From positions 33,851-97,850 of the forward strand of contig JANJWO010000018.1 in assembly GCA_024709485.1 (NCBI GenBank): a DNA stretch of 64,000 nucleotides. Direction: 5' to 3'. The number at the start of each line of letters is the position of its first letter. Positions within the stretch are counted from its first letter, which is position 1. Origin of the DNA: Hydrogenophilaceae bacterium. Its GTDB lineage: Bacteria; Pseudomonadota; Gammaproteobacteria; Burkholderiales; Thiobacillaceae. This document shows positions 7,808 through 16,834 of this stretch, piece by piece. Under the pieces are notes generated by a model. It saw only the letters and a program-made list of their open reading frames with translations. It made no database searches and had not been told where the DNA came from. The position numbers and the translations under genes are program-made.

Positions 7808-9088
7808 TCATGCGGCGCTTTCCTCGGATGCGGTGAATAGTGCGGATTCGAAAGTTCCCCAGGCGGACCGTCGCAAGGTGGCGGCTTCACTGCGCTTGGC
7901 GGCGGCATTCGTGCGTGACGTGCCGATGTCATCAACAATGCGCTGCTGCATGACCAGATCAGGCAAGGGAAAGCAGATGTCCCGCAGCGCAGGTTTCGAG
8001 ATGTTCTTCATCGTGGGCGACGTGCCCGTCAATCGGGATTCAATGTGCTCGCGCACGGAACGTAACTTCATCGCTTCTGCCAAAAAGCGCGGCAGTAATT
8101 GACTATTGGAACGAAAGCGAACCCGAAAAATCTTGTCGCACAAGAGCAATTGGGATGGCGTCGTATCAACGTAGGCACACGCGCCAACGTAGCGCACCAC
8201 ATTCGCGCGACTGATCAGCACGTCATCTGTCTTGACCTCGTATTCAGGGCGAGGCTTCAGATTCGCAGGCAACTCTTTGTTCTCTGCGGCATTGAAGGTG
8301 CCAAAGGATACTGCGCCGAGCTTGAGTACCCCCCACTTCCCTTCGCGGGCAGGATGGTCGTGGCATTTTGGACTCCAGCCGTTTTCAAGATCAGCCACCA
8401 AATCACCGAGGCGAGTCAGCGGCCACGAATGCTGCTGTTCCGGCCCACTGACTGAGTTCCGCAAAACGCTCTCGTGGCTCCACCGCTCTACATCCTTGTA
8501 ACGTGCCACGAACACCGGCCGATCCGGTAACTGTGGCGGTGGGGCAACGCCCAGCGCGGCTTCGAAGGCCTGCCATCCGGCCCGTTCGATGGTCTCGGCC
8601 TCCTGCTCCAGTTGTGCGGCGCGGGTAAGCGCGTCGGTGTAGGCGGCGATCAATGCATCCTGCTCATCCAGCGAGGGGACAGGAATCTCAAGGCTCAGAA
8701 AACCCTCCGGCGTGACACGCTTGCGGCCGCTGGTGCCCGACGCCTTGCGCTGTAGATCAGCTTTGAAGTGATCCGCGCGCAGCAGATGGTGAAGGTAGCC
8801 TGCCCGCAGCTTATCTGCCTTCGGCGTAAACACCGGGTACTCGCTGGTGACTACCGCCTTGGGGATATTGTCCGGAATCAGTCCGACCGCGCCATTGCGT
8901 GCGTCGATCTTCGAGAATGCGATGTCGCCCGGATAGGCCGCGAACATCGCCCCCTTGAATGCCTCGGCGCGCTCACGGGGTAGTACCTCGCCCGAGAACT
9001 TGATGGTGATGGCCTGCCAGTCGCCGAGCGCACCATTAACGCGCAACGGCTCATGACGCGGAACGATCACATCGCTCAGCGGCACCAA
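7808..9088 (-). CDS. hsdS: Type I-like restriction-modification specificity subunit HsdS
   Basis: At least 426 residues with two target-recognition domains separated by conserved helices. The first repeat ends LEIPVPSLDEQDALIAAYTDAL (about residues 135-155), the second DICFPLPDLVMQQRIVDDI (about 378-396). It chooses the DNA sequence for the neighbouring methylase. The listed start is a TTG at 9088. However, the same frame stays open upstream through ERWIENGAGVARASSFP and on into the end of hsdM, with no ATG, GTG or TTG nearby. The real N-terminus may therefore begin at a rare codon upstream, or the start has been lost. It lies 71 bases after hsdM on the same strand. Confidence 0.85.
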   Translation of the reverse strand: MVPLSDVIVPRHEPLRVNGALGDWQAITIKFSGEVLPRERAEAFKGAMFAAYPGDIAFSKIDARNGAVGLIPDNIPKAVVTSEYPVFTPKADKLRAGYLHHLLRADHFKADLQRKASGTSGRKRVTPEGFLSLEIPVPSLDEQDALIAAYTDALTRAAQLEQEAETIERAGWQAFEAALGVAPPPQLPDRPVFVARYKDVERWSHESVLRNSVSGPEQQHSWPLTRLGDLVADLENGWSPKCHDHPAREGKWGVLKLGAVSFGTFNAAENKELPANLKPRPEYEVKTDDVLISRANVVRYVGACAYVDTTPSQLLLCDKIFRVRFRSNSQLLPRFLAEAMKLRSVREHIESRLTGTSPTMKNISKPALRDICFPLPDLVMQQRIVDDIGTSRTNAAAKRSEAATLRRSAWGTFESALFTASEESAA

Positions 9089-9159
9089 CGGGAAACTGCT
9101 TGCCCGCGCTACACCAGCTCCATTTTCAATCCAGCGTTCTATCTCCCTCCACCGCCGGA

Positions 9160-11646
9160 TTACGCAGTGGAGGGCACCTGAAAATTTGGCGTAGCCTCCG
9201 GCTGCGCGCCTTGCGCTAACCAGTTCTCGAAATCGCGATACGCTTTGAGCAGATCAGGCAGCTCGCTCGGCACAGCCTCGCCGGTTTCCCCGGTGGAGGT
9301 GATGCCGACGGTCTTGGGTGCAGCGACGAATACGGGATAGTCGAACAACTCGCGCACCCGCGCCCAGAGGGCGGCGGTGTGGGCTTCGTCGATGGCACGG
9401 TACTTTGCTTTCAGCTCCGACAGCAGGGTGTCGCTGCGCTTCTGCACCGTGGCCAGCGCGGCGGCGGCCTGCTTTTTGAATTCGGCGGCAGCCTTCTTGT
9501 GCTCCTTGGCAACCTCGCTCTGCCAGACCGGTTTGCCTTGAAGGGTGGGCTTGGCCTGGCGCGGGTAGGCCGGGACTTCCCCACTTTGCCACGCCGGCAG
9601 CGTGCGGCTGACACCCAGGGCGGCGAGCTCATCCAATAGGCGTTGTACTTCGGCATCCTCACTGGAGACAATGCGCGGCGCGTATTCCGCGTGCTGGGCA
9701 TTGCGCTGCGCGGCAAAACCCGCATCTAGTTCGGCGTGGGCCTGCGTCCACGCAGCTTCCCATTGCTCAGTCTCTGCCTCGGTGAATTTGCGCAGGAAGA
9801 CCAGCGAGGCCTTGACTGTGGCATTGCTGGAGCGGAAGGTTTCTTCCGGCAGGCTCACCACGGCCAGCAACTTGGCCTTGCCTTCAGCCCAACGCCGCAG
9901 CCAGGCCAGCGAGGGATTATTGAGATTGCCATCGGGCAGGACAATGCCCATCCGGCCGCCGGGCTTGAGCAGATTGAGGCAGCGTTCAACGAAGATCAGC
10001 TCGGTGGGTCGGTTGTTCTTGGCCTTGCCGATCTCGAACAAATCGAGGATGGGCGTCTTGGCAGCAGCGGCATCAAGAAGACTCTGATGGCTTTCTTCCC
10101 AAGCCGGCCCATAGCCGCGCTCGCGGCAGCGCGTGAGATAGGCTTCGTCATTGGGCACGCGGGTTTCATCGCTGCCGCCAACTTTCTGGTCGCTGCCCAC
10201 ATTGGAACCGAACGGCGGATTGGTCAGCACAAGATCGAAGCGCCCATTGAAGATGCCGTTGATGTCGAGCAGGCCATCGTGATAATGAATGCCACCGTGC
10301 CCGTCGCCGTGCATGATCATGTTCATCTTGGCGGTGCGGGCGGCCCGCGGTTCGGCATCAGTGCCGTAGATGCATTGCCAGGCCAGACGCCCGACGCGGG
10401 TATCGATGGGCTTGTTGTTGTCGTCGCTGGGCAGCAGTTGTCGGTTCAGGCGCGAGAAGGCTTCCTCTATCTGACGTTCTTCCTCTTCCTCGGGCAGAGC
10501 CAGGGCTTCGATGCGGGCACGCTCCTCATCCTTTTGCCGCTGGATATCGGCCACAATCTGCGCGCGGATGTGCTCGAAGGCACGGATCAGGAAACCGCCA
10601 GAGCCGGATGCCGGGTCGCAGATGAGCTGCTTTTCTTGCGGATTGAGCAGATCAACCATGAACTCCACGACCGGGCGCGGCGTAAAGAACTGGCCCAGTT
10701 CGCCACGAAATGTGGTGCCGAGAAACTTCTCGAAGGCCAGGCCCTTGATGTCGTCGCCGGTCTTGGAAAGGTCGAAGCGCTCCAGCTGCTTGACGATGCG
10801 GCGGAAGGTTTCCTCAGAGATGTCAAGCTTGTCGGCAGAGGTGAATAGGTCGTCGGTACGGTAGTATGTTTTCGTCTGTTCGAACAGGCCATCATGCACC
10901 GCCGGATCAGTCGGCAGGCGCACGGCGGCCCGGCGATCCAGGTAGTCGGTGGTGAAGGTGCCGTGCTGGCCGGAGCGCTCCACGTACATCTTGATGAACA
11001 GTATTTTGGAGATGGTGTCGAAGGCGCGGCCCGGGTCCATCTTGTGTACGTCACGCAGGATGCTGTGGCAGACGAACAGCAAGTCCTGAAACTCCTTGCG
11101 ATTGAACGTTCGCAAGGATTCGCGGATTTCTTTCAGCCGCTTGGCATCACCCCAATCCGTAGCCTTGGGGATTTCGTTGATGGCGACGAAGCCGCCAGGC
11201 AGGCCGGGCACCAGTTTGAACACGGCCGTGTGCCGCGCATTGGTGGCAATGAAGAACTCGCAGCCGGTCGCGCGAGTGTACGACTCGCCCTGGTAGTAGT
11301 CGCGCTCCTGAATCTCGATGGTGTCAGTCTTGCATTCGATGACCAGTACCGGCGTACGCCCGGCTTCCTTATCCGTGGCCGCCTGCCAGATCACTATGTC
11401 TGCGCGAGGGCTCTTGTGCCCATGTTGCGTGCGCCGCTCCTGATCCATCTGCTCCAGGGCATAGCCGTAATGCTCAACCAGCGTGCGAATGAATTTTTGC
11501 CGAACGATTTCTTCTGGCTTGGTCGTAACATCACGCCATTCCTTACGCAGCGGAATCCATAGCCAGTTGCCGTCCTGGTGCAGGGCATCGGCTGTCGGCG
11601 GAAAGGGGCTGCTTGGTTGGTGTGCCGGTTTTTTCGTCTTCGCCAT
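9160..11646 (-). CDS. hsdM: HsdM DNA adenine methylase fused to an N-terminal HsdR_N nuclease domain
   Basis: An 828-residue protein. Residues 80-106 carry RADIVI and VIECK (D83, E104, K106 form a PD-ExK core) followed by ATGCEFFIATN, the HsdR N-terminal nuclease domain. The methylase part has GQFFTPRPVVEFM, the SAM motif CDPASGSGGF (about 343) and the catalytic NPPFG (about 476), as in N6-adenine HsdM. Usual HsdM proteins are about 500 residues, so the extra length is the nuclease domain plus a helical C-terminus. Nuclease plus methylase in one chain with a separate S subunit recalls BcgI-like type IIB enzymes. ATG at 11646 (MAKTKKPAHQ) is chosen over a TTG ten codons upstream; GAAGAAG precedes it. 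Confidence 0.88.
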   Translation of the reverse strand: MAKTKKPAHQPSSPFPPTADALHQDGNWLWIPLRKEWRDVTTKPEEIVRQKFIRTLVEHYGYALEQMDQERRTQHGHKSPRADIVIWQAATDKEAGRTPVLVIECKTDTIEIQERDYYQGESYTRATGCEFFIATNARHTAVFKLVPGLPGGFVAINEIPKATDWGDAKRLKEIRESLRTFNRKEFQDLLFVCHSILRDVHKMDPGRAFDTISKILFIKMYVERSGQHGTFTTDYLDRRAAVRLPTDPAVHDGLFEQTKTYYRTDDLFTSADKLDISEETFRRIVKQLERFDLSKTGDDIKGLAFEKFLGTTFRGELGQFFTPRPVVEFMVDLLNPQEKQLICDPASGSGGFLIRAFEHIRAQIVADIQRQKDEERARIEALALPEEEEERQIEEAFSRLNRQLLPSDDNNKPIDTRVGRLAWQCIYGTDAEPRAARTAKMNMIMHGDGHGGIHYHDGLLDINGIFNGRFDLVLTNPPFGSNVGSDQKVGGSDETRVPNDEAYLTRCRERGYGPAWEESHQSLLDAAAAKTPILDLFEIGKAKNNRPTELIFVERCLNLLKPGGRMGIVLPDGNLNNPSLAWLRRWAEGKAKLLAVVSLPEETFRSSNATVKASLVFLRKFTEAETEQWEAAWTQAHAELDAGFAAQRNAQHAEYAPRIVSSEDAEVQRLLDELAALGVSRTLPAWQSGEVPAYPRQAKPTLQGKPVWQSEVAKEHKKAAAEFKKQAAAALATVQKRSDTLLSELKAKYRAIDEAHTAALWARVRELFDYPVFVAAPKTVGITSTGETGEAVPSELPDLLKAYRDFENWLAQGAQPEATPNFQVPSTA

Positions 11647-11743
11647 CAGTATTTTCACTTCTTCATTTATTCGCAAATACTGCCCATCTATTGATGGATT
11701 TCATTAGTGGACAACAGCTTAATTCTTTCACGATCAGGCCACT

Positions 11744-11905
11744 GGGGCGCGAGTCGGTCTTGTCCAGTTCGCAGACGCCAATGGCATTGACGATGATGAA
11801 GTGGTCCATGGTCTTGGCGTAGGGAGTGTCGCTTTGCAGGCCGACGGGTCCTATAACGCGCACGCCGCGACCTTTCATCCGCCCGAAGAAGGCGCGGGGT
11901 TTGAC
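11744..11905 (-). pseudogene. HsdR remnant (helicase-side fragment only)
   Basis: Reading leftward, this stretch encodes VKPRAFFGRMKGRGVRVI, then TMDHFIIVNAIGVCELDKTDSRP. That is the segment of HsdR following the helicase motor, where relatives read 'VKSR.FFEQMKGRGVRVI...FVIVDAVGVCE.DKTDSRP'. Matching stops on both sides: upstream the frame loses similarity, downstream it runs into SGLIVKELSCCPL. It is about 54 codons of a protein that normally exceeds 800. It sits directly upstream of hsdM on the same strand, where an hsdR-hsdM-hsdS operon would place hsdR. I infer a large deletion removed most of hsdR. Confidence 0.65.
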
Positions 11906-12123
11906 GGCGTGCATGTTGGCTTAGTCAGCATCGCACACGTGGCAAGCCGCTGCTTGAAGCTGCACACTAATATTCTCTCTGGCTTGCTGTTCTGGCTGTG
12001 GTGCCAAGACGCCTCCTTTATAGTTGTTATGGACCGGATTTTCGCACGATCGGGCGGGATGGGGTACCCGTTAGGCCATTGGTGAAGTGTTGGTTAAGAG
12101 AGGGGTGGCCAGGCAGGTTGAAC

Positions 12124-12158
12124 TGGATCGCCACGGGCCTACGGCCCTCGCGATGACG
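12124..12158 (+). repeat. Dispersed repeat family A, copy 1
   Basis: On the minus strand this reads CGTCATCGCGAGGGCCGT then AGGCCCGTGGCGATCCA, a short imperfect palindrome ending one base before the stop codon of the nuclease gene at 12159. Its core matches the copy at 25443-25493 with one difference in 23 bases. Such 'CGTCAT.GCGAGG...GCGATCCA' elements recur between genes in many proteobacteria. Confidence 0.6.
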
Positions 12159-13556
12159 CTAAAGCTTGCGAACCTCCCTCCCCTTCTTCCCCATCTGCGC
12201 CTTCAGCAGCTTGTAGGTGTCGAGGTCGAAGGGCGCGCGCTCGGTGGATTGCAGCAGCAGGTCGAGGTCGGCTTGGCTGTGGGCGGTGCCGAGGTAGCGC
12301 CAGGCGTCGATTACGTGGATGTCTTCGCGGCCCTGGAATTCGTTCTTTTCGACGATGCCGACGGGGCCTTTGTAGGGCCAGGGCTTGATGCGCAGTTTGG
12401 ACAGTGCGGTCATCAGGCGCGCGCTGTGGGCGCCGATGGCTTCCTTGCCGCAGCAGGCGCCCTTGCACTGCTTGAGCTGGCGGGCGAAGCAGGGCTGGCC
12501 CGGGCGGGCGGTCTTTTCCAGGCCGAGCACGGCGGGGCACAGCTGGTAGGCCTCGGCCAGGCTCTTCAGGGTATTGGCGGCTTCGCGCTTGCTGGCGAAG
12601 AGGCCGTAGAGTTCGCGGCGCTTGCCGGGGTCGGCGTCTTCGCCCATGACCAGGCGCGGGCGGTAGTCGCCGGCGGCGTGTTCCACCAGCTGCCAGGCGC
12701 ACAGTTCATTGGAGTGGCGCAGGCGGCGGTTGTGCACGGGCTGGCGTTCCTTGACCAGACGCGATTCCAGGAGCAGGGCGCCGAGTTCGCCGGCGGTTTC
12801 GATCCAGTCGATGCGGCGGATGTCGTGGGTGATGCGCAGTTCGCGGTTTTCATTGCTGCCCTTGGCAAAGTAGGACAGCACGCGGCTCCGCAGGTTGACG
12901 CTTTTGCCGACGTAGAGCAGTGCGTCGTTTTCGCCATAGAAGAGGTAGACGCCGGGCGACTCGGGCAGGTCGTCGAGGGCGTCCTTGGGCAGATGCGGCG
13001 GCAGGGTCGGGCGTTTCAACTGCTGCGCGACGGCTTCGAGCACGCGCTCGGCCTCCAACTCGCGGCGCAGGGTCTGCCAGAACTGCCAGATGAGGTCGGC
13101 GTCGGCCAGCGCGCGGTGGCGGTCGTTGGCCGTCAGATTGTGGCGCGCGATCAGGCTGTCGAGGTTGTGCCTGGGGTGCTCGGGGAAGAGCGCGCGCGAC
13201 AGGCGCACGGTGCACAGCACGTCGGCTTGAAAAGATGTCCCTAATCGCCTGAACTCCTGGCGCACGAAGCCGTAGTCGAAGCGCGCGTTGTGGGCCACGA
13301 AGAGCCGCCCCTTGAGGCGGGTTTTCAGCTCCTCGGCCACGGCCTCGAAGCGGGGGGCGTCGGCCACCATGGCGTTGCTGATGCCGGTCATGCGCTGGAT
13401 GAACTCGGGGATGCTGCGCTCGGGGTTGACCAGGGTGCTCCAGCGGCTGACCGCCTCGCCGTCGATCTCGACGATGCCGATCTCGGTGATGCGGTCGTGC
13501 TCGGGATTGGCGCCGGTGGTTTCCAGGTCGATGAAGGCGATGCGGGCGGGGAACAT
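12159..13556 (-). CDS. DnaQ-type 3'-5' exonuclease fused to GIY-YIG (UvrC/Cho-like) nuclease
   Basis: A 465-residue two-domain nuclease. Residues 1-170 form a DEDDh exonuclease: DLETTG (10-15), AHNARFDYGF (about 86-95) and HRALADADL (about 145-153). Residues about 200-290 form a GIY-YIG endonuclease (GVYLFYGENDALLYVGKS, then NLRSRV) as in UvrC and Cho; the catalytic Arg and later Glu (LLLESRLVKE) are present. The C-terminal third includes a cysteine pattern (CFARQLKQCKGACCG) resembling the UvrC/Cho Cys-rich loop. A role in DNA repair incision or end processing is expected from the family. The start ATG has no Shine-Dalgarno sequence; a C-rich repeat lies immediately upstream. Confidence 0.9.
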   Translation of the reverse strand: MFPARIAFIDLETTGANPEHDRITEIGIVEIDGEAVSRWSTLVNPERSIPEFIQRMTGISNAMVADAPRFEAVAEELKTRLKGRLFVAHNARFDYGFVRQEFRRLGTSFQADVLCTVRLSRALFPEHPRHNLDSLIARHNLTANDRHRALADADLIWQFWQTLRRELEAERVLEAVAQQLKRPTLPPHLPKDALDDLPESPGVYLFYGENDALLYVGKSVNLRSRVLSYFAKGSNENRELRITHDIRRIDWIETAGELGALLLESRLVKERQPVHNRRLRHSNELCAWQLVEHAAGDYRPRLVMGEDADPGKRRELYGLFASKREAANTLKSLAEAYQLCPAVLGLEKTARPGQPCFARQLKQCKGACCGKEAIGAHSARLMTALSKLRIKPWPYKGPVGIVEKNEFQGREDIHVIDAWRYLGTAHSQADLDLLLQSTERAPFDLDTYKLLKAQMGKKGREVRKL

Positions 13557-13560
13557 TGCT

Positions 13561-13584
13561 GGGGGCTAGGGGTTGGGGGCTGGG
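13561..13584 (+). other. Potential G-quadruplex repeat abutting a start codon
   Basis: Four G-runs on the plus strand, of 5, 4, 5 and 3 guanines, separated by CTA, TT and CT. This meets the standard G3+N1-7 four-run rule. It starts four bases upstream of the start codon of the leftward nuclease gene, so its C-rich complement occupies the place of the ribosome binding site. It looks like a short low-complexity intergenic repeat. Confidence 0.6.
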
Positions 13585-13768
13585 ATAGAGACTCAGTTTC
13601 CAGCAGCGAGTTTCAGGATGCAAGGGCGGCGCCCCTCGAGATTGCGCTCTTCCATGGCCGCGCCGCCACGCCCGCACAAACGGCTTCGGCCCGCATAAAT
13701 AGGCCTATAAAAAGAATATGGGGCTGTGTCTTGCCCGCAATCGCTGACAGCCCGAGGGGGGCTTGACC

Positions 13769-16700
13769 GTGACGAATGACCGCCGCAGCGGGCGCTTTTC
13801 GGCGCCGCTTTTCGTGCTGGCCCTGGGCGCGGCCGGCATCGCGGCCGGCGTGCCGGGCGCCATCCTGGCGCGGGACGCCGGCACCGCGCGCCTGTTCGAC
13901 AACCTTCACTGGACCGCGGGCATGCTCGCGGCGGCGGTCCTGGGCTGGCTCGCCCTGCGCTCGGCGCAGCCCGACAGCGTGCGCAGCCTGCGCTGGATCG
14001 CGACCGGCCTCACCGCCTACGCGGCGGGCCAGTTGATCTGGGGCGCGCAGATGCTGGCCGGCTATCACCGTTTCCCCTCCCCCTCCGATCTGTTCTACCT
14101 GTGGCTGGGCCCTTGCGTGGCCGCCGGCCTGTTGCTCGAAGCGTTCCGCCTGGCCGACCGCCTCCAGCGCAAGCCGCTGCTGTTCGATGTCGCCATCCTC
14201 ACCATTGCCGTCTCCACCCTGGTGCTGGCGCTGTACCTGCCGCGGCGCGGCGACCTGGCCTGGCTGCCGCTCACCGTGATGGCCGCCTACCCGATCAGCC
14301 TGCTGGCGGCGGCAAGCATCGGCCTCATCGCCGTGCCCACCCTGCGCCTCAAGTTGTCCTGGCGCTACTGGCTGTTCCTGGCTTCGCTCACCGTCACCGG
14401 CGTGTGCTGGATGGCCTGGAACGCCCTGGCGCTGGAAGGCGCCAGGCTCGACGGCCTGTGGTTCAACGGCCTGTTCTCGATCTCGGCGCTGGGCATGGGC
14501 TTTGCGACGCTCGGCTGGCAAATCGAGCGCTCGACGGATCCGCGCTGGGAGCGCTGGTGCGAAGGCATGCTGCGCCTGCTGCCGCTGATGGCGGTGGTGA
14601 CGGCGAGCATGGCGGTGATCCTGTCGGGCGTCCACGGCGGGGCGTCCGCGGAGGTCGCCGCCGTGGTCGACTTCGGCGCCCTGGTGGTGATCATCCTGTC
14701 GATGATCAGGCAGGGCATGCTGCTGCGGGATTACGACGAGCTGAAGGCCGTCTCCCGCAAGCTGGAAGTCAGCGAGCATCAAAAAAGCCTGATCCTGCAG
14801 GCCGTCCCCGACCTGGTCTGGTTCAAGGACGTGAGCGGCGCCTATCAGATGTGCAACCCCGCTTTCGAGCGTTTTTTCGGCGCGCCCGAATCCGAAATCG
14901 TGGGCAAGACCGACTTCGACTTTGTCGAGGCGGAGCTGGCGCGTTTCTTTCGCGAGCACGACCAGGCGGCAATGGCGGCGGGAACCACGCTCAGGAACGA
15001 GGAATGGGTGACATTCGCCAGCGACGGCCACCGGGTTCTGCTCGAAACGGCCAAGACGCCCCTGCGCGACCGCGACGGCAAGGTGCTGGGCGTGCTCGGC
15101 ATCGCGCGCGACATCACCGAGCGCGAGCGCGCGAACCAGCGGCTGACGCTGGTCGATTTCGCGCTCAACCACGTCAAGGAATCCGCCTACCTCGCCGACG
15201 AGGAGGGCCGCTTCCATTACGTCAACGACGAGGCCTGCAGGGTCATGGGCTATGACCGGGAAGAGTTGCTGAAGCTGCGCGTGATCGACGTCGACAGCGA
15301 CACCACCCAGCCGGAGCAATGGCGCGCATCCTGGGAGCAGATCAAGACCCGCAAGACCGTGATCTTCGAAAGCCGCCACAAGGCCTTCGACGGCAAGGTG
15401 TTCCCGGTCGAGATCAACGCCAACTATTTCGAATTCGGCGGCCGGCCCTACGTGCTCGGCCTGGTGCGCGACATCACCGAGCGCAAGCAGGTTGAGGAAC
15501 GGATCCGCGTTCTCGCCTACTATGACGTGCTCACCCGCCTGCCCAACCGGCGCATGCTGATGGACCGCCTGGCCCATGCCCTGTCCGCCAGCGCGCGCTC
15601 CGGCGAATACGGCGCGCTGATGATCCTCGATCTCGACCACTTCAAGACCCTCAACGACACCCAGGGTCACGACGTCGGCGACCAGCTGCTGGTCGAGGTG
15701 GCGCGGCGCCTCACGTCCTGCGTGCGCCAGGAGGACAGCGTCTGCCGCCTGGGCGGCGACGAGTTCGTGGTCATGCTGGAAGGCCTGGGCGCGGACGAGC
15801 GGCACACCGCGAGCCAGGTCGAGCTCATCGCGGAAAAGGTGCGTAGCGCGCTCAACCAGCCCTACCTGCTCAACATCCCCGGCGGCCGCTTCCACAGCAC
15901 CACCAGCATCGGCCTCACCCTGTTCCGCGGGGAGGCGGCCTCGGTCGACCTGCTGCTGAAGCAGGCCGACGTCGCCCTCTACCAGGCCAAGGACGCCGGC
16001 CGCAACCTGGTGCGCTTCTTCAACCCCGCCATGCAGGCGGCCATCGAGTCGCGCATGGCCCTGGAAGCCGCGCTGCGCCTGGCGCTCGAACGCGGCGAGT
16101 TCCGCCTCCACTACCAGTCGCAGATCGACCACGAGGGCGCGCTGATCGGCGCCGAGGCCCTGCTGCGCTGGCTCCCGCCCGGGCGCGAGCCGGTGCTGCC
16201 CATCGAGTTCATCCCGCTGGCCGAGGACACCGGGCTCATCCTGCCCATCGGCAAATGGGTGCTGGCCACCGCCTGCGCCCAACTCAAGGCCTGGGAGGCC
16301 GATCCGCGCACGCGGCAACTGAAGATGTCGGTCAATGTCAGCGCGCGCCAGTTCCATCAGCCCGACTTCGTCGACAGCGTGCGCCGCCATATCGAAGCCA
16401 GCGGCATCGACCCCGCGCGCCTCAAGCTGGAACTGACCGAGAGCGTGGTGCTGGAAAGCATCGACGCCGTGGTGAGCCGCATGCAGCAGCTGGCCGATCT
16501 GGGCGTGAGCTTCTGCCTGGACGATTTCGGCACCGGCTACTCCTCGCTGTCCTACCTCAAGCGCCTGCCGCTCGACCAGGTCAAGATCGACCGCTCCTTC
16601 GTGCGCGACGTGCCCGACGACCCCAACGATGCCGCCATCGTGCTGGCCATCCTCGCCATGAGCCGTTCGCTGGGCCTGCAGGTGGTGGCCGAAGGCGTGG

Positions 16701-16810
16701 AGACCGCGGCGCAGCACGCCTTCCTGCTGCGCCACGGCTGCACCGCCTACCAGGGGCTTTTGTTCTGCACGCCCGCCCCCATCGAGGAATGGGCGCGGCT
16801 TTTGAAATAA
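13769..16810 (+). CDS. Membrane PAS-PAS-GGDEF-EAL cyclic-di-GMP protein
   Basis: About 1013 residues. The N-terminus (to about 320) holds eight or so hydrophobic segments, then two PAS domains (about 345-450, with WFKDVSGAYQMCNPAF, and 460-575), each ending in an 'ARDITER' or 'VRDITER' linker. GGDEF follows with an intact RLGGDEFVV (about 660), then EAL with GAEALLRW (about 794), DDFGTGYSSLSYL and VVAEGVET. Both catalytic signatures look intact, so it may make or break cyclic-di-GMP depending on the PAS signal. A GTG at 13769 sits about 7 bases after a GAGGGGGG ribosome site and is preferred to the TTG at 13763. It stands alone, divergent from the nuclease gene. Confidence 0.9.
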   Translation: MTNDRRSGRFSAPLFVLALGAAGIAAGVPGAILARDAGTARLFDNLHWTAGMLAAAVLGWLALRSAQPDSVRSLRWIATGLTAYAAGQLIWGAQMLAGYHRFPSPSDLFYLWLGPCVAAGLLLEAFRLADRLQRKPLLFDVAILTIAVSTLVLALYLPRRGDLAWLPLTVMAAYPISLLAAASIGLIAVPTLRLKLSWRYWLFLASLTVTGVCWMAWNALALEGARLDGLWFNGLFSISALGMGFATLGWQIERSTDPRWERWCEGMLRLLPLMAVVTASMAVILSGVHGGASAEVAAVVDFGALVVIILSMIRQGMLLRDYDELKAVSRKLEVSEHQKSLILQAVPDLVWFKDVSGAYQMCNPAFERFFGAPESEIVGKTDFDFVEAELARFFREHDQAAMAAGTTLRNEEWVTFASDGHRVLLETAKTPLRDRDGKVLGVLGIARDITERERANQRLTLVDFALNHVKESAYLADEEGRFHYVNDEACRVMGYDREELLKLRVIDVDSDTTQPEQWRASWEQIKTRKTVIFESRHKAFDGKVFPVEINANYFEFGGRPYVLGLVRDITERKQVEERIRVLAYYDVLTRLPNRRMLMDRLAHALSASARSGEYGALMILDLDHFKTLNDTQGHDVGDQLLVEVARRLTSCVRQEDSVCRLGGDEFVVMLEGLGADERHTASQVELIAEKVRSALNQPYLLNIPGGRFHSTTSIGLTLFRGEAASVDLLLKQADVALYQAKDAGRNLVRFFNPAMQAAIESRMALEAALRLALERGEFRLHYQSQIDHEGALIGAEALLRWLPPGREPVLPIEFIPLAEDTGLILPIGKWVLATACAQLKAWEADPRTRQLKMSVNVSARQFHQPDFVDSVRRHIEASGIDPARLKLELTESVVLESIDAVVSRMQQLADLGVSFCLDDFGTGYSSLSYLKRLPLDQVKIDRSFVRDVPDDPNDAAIVLAILAMSRSLGLQVVAEGVETAAQHAFLLRHGCTAYQGLLFCTPAPIEEWARLLK

Positions 16811-16834
16811 CCGCCGCGGCTGCGGGCCGCGCCA

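Noticed and set aside
7808..11905. A complete type I restriction system
   Set aside because: Only a 54-codon trace of HsdR remains in the window; the helicase motor is missing. A single-chain R-M enzyme plus HsdS is a better description.
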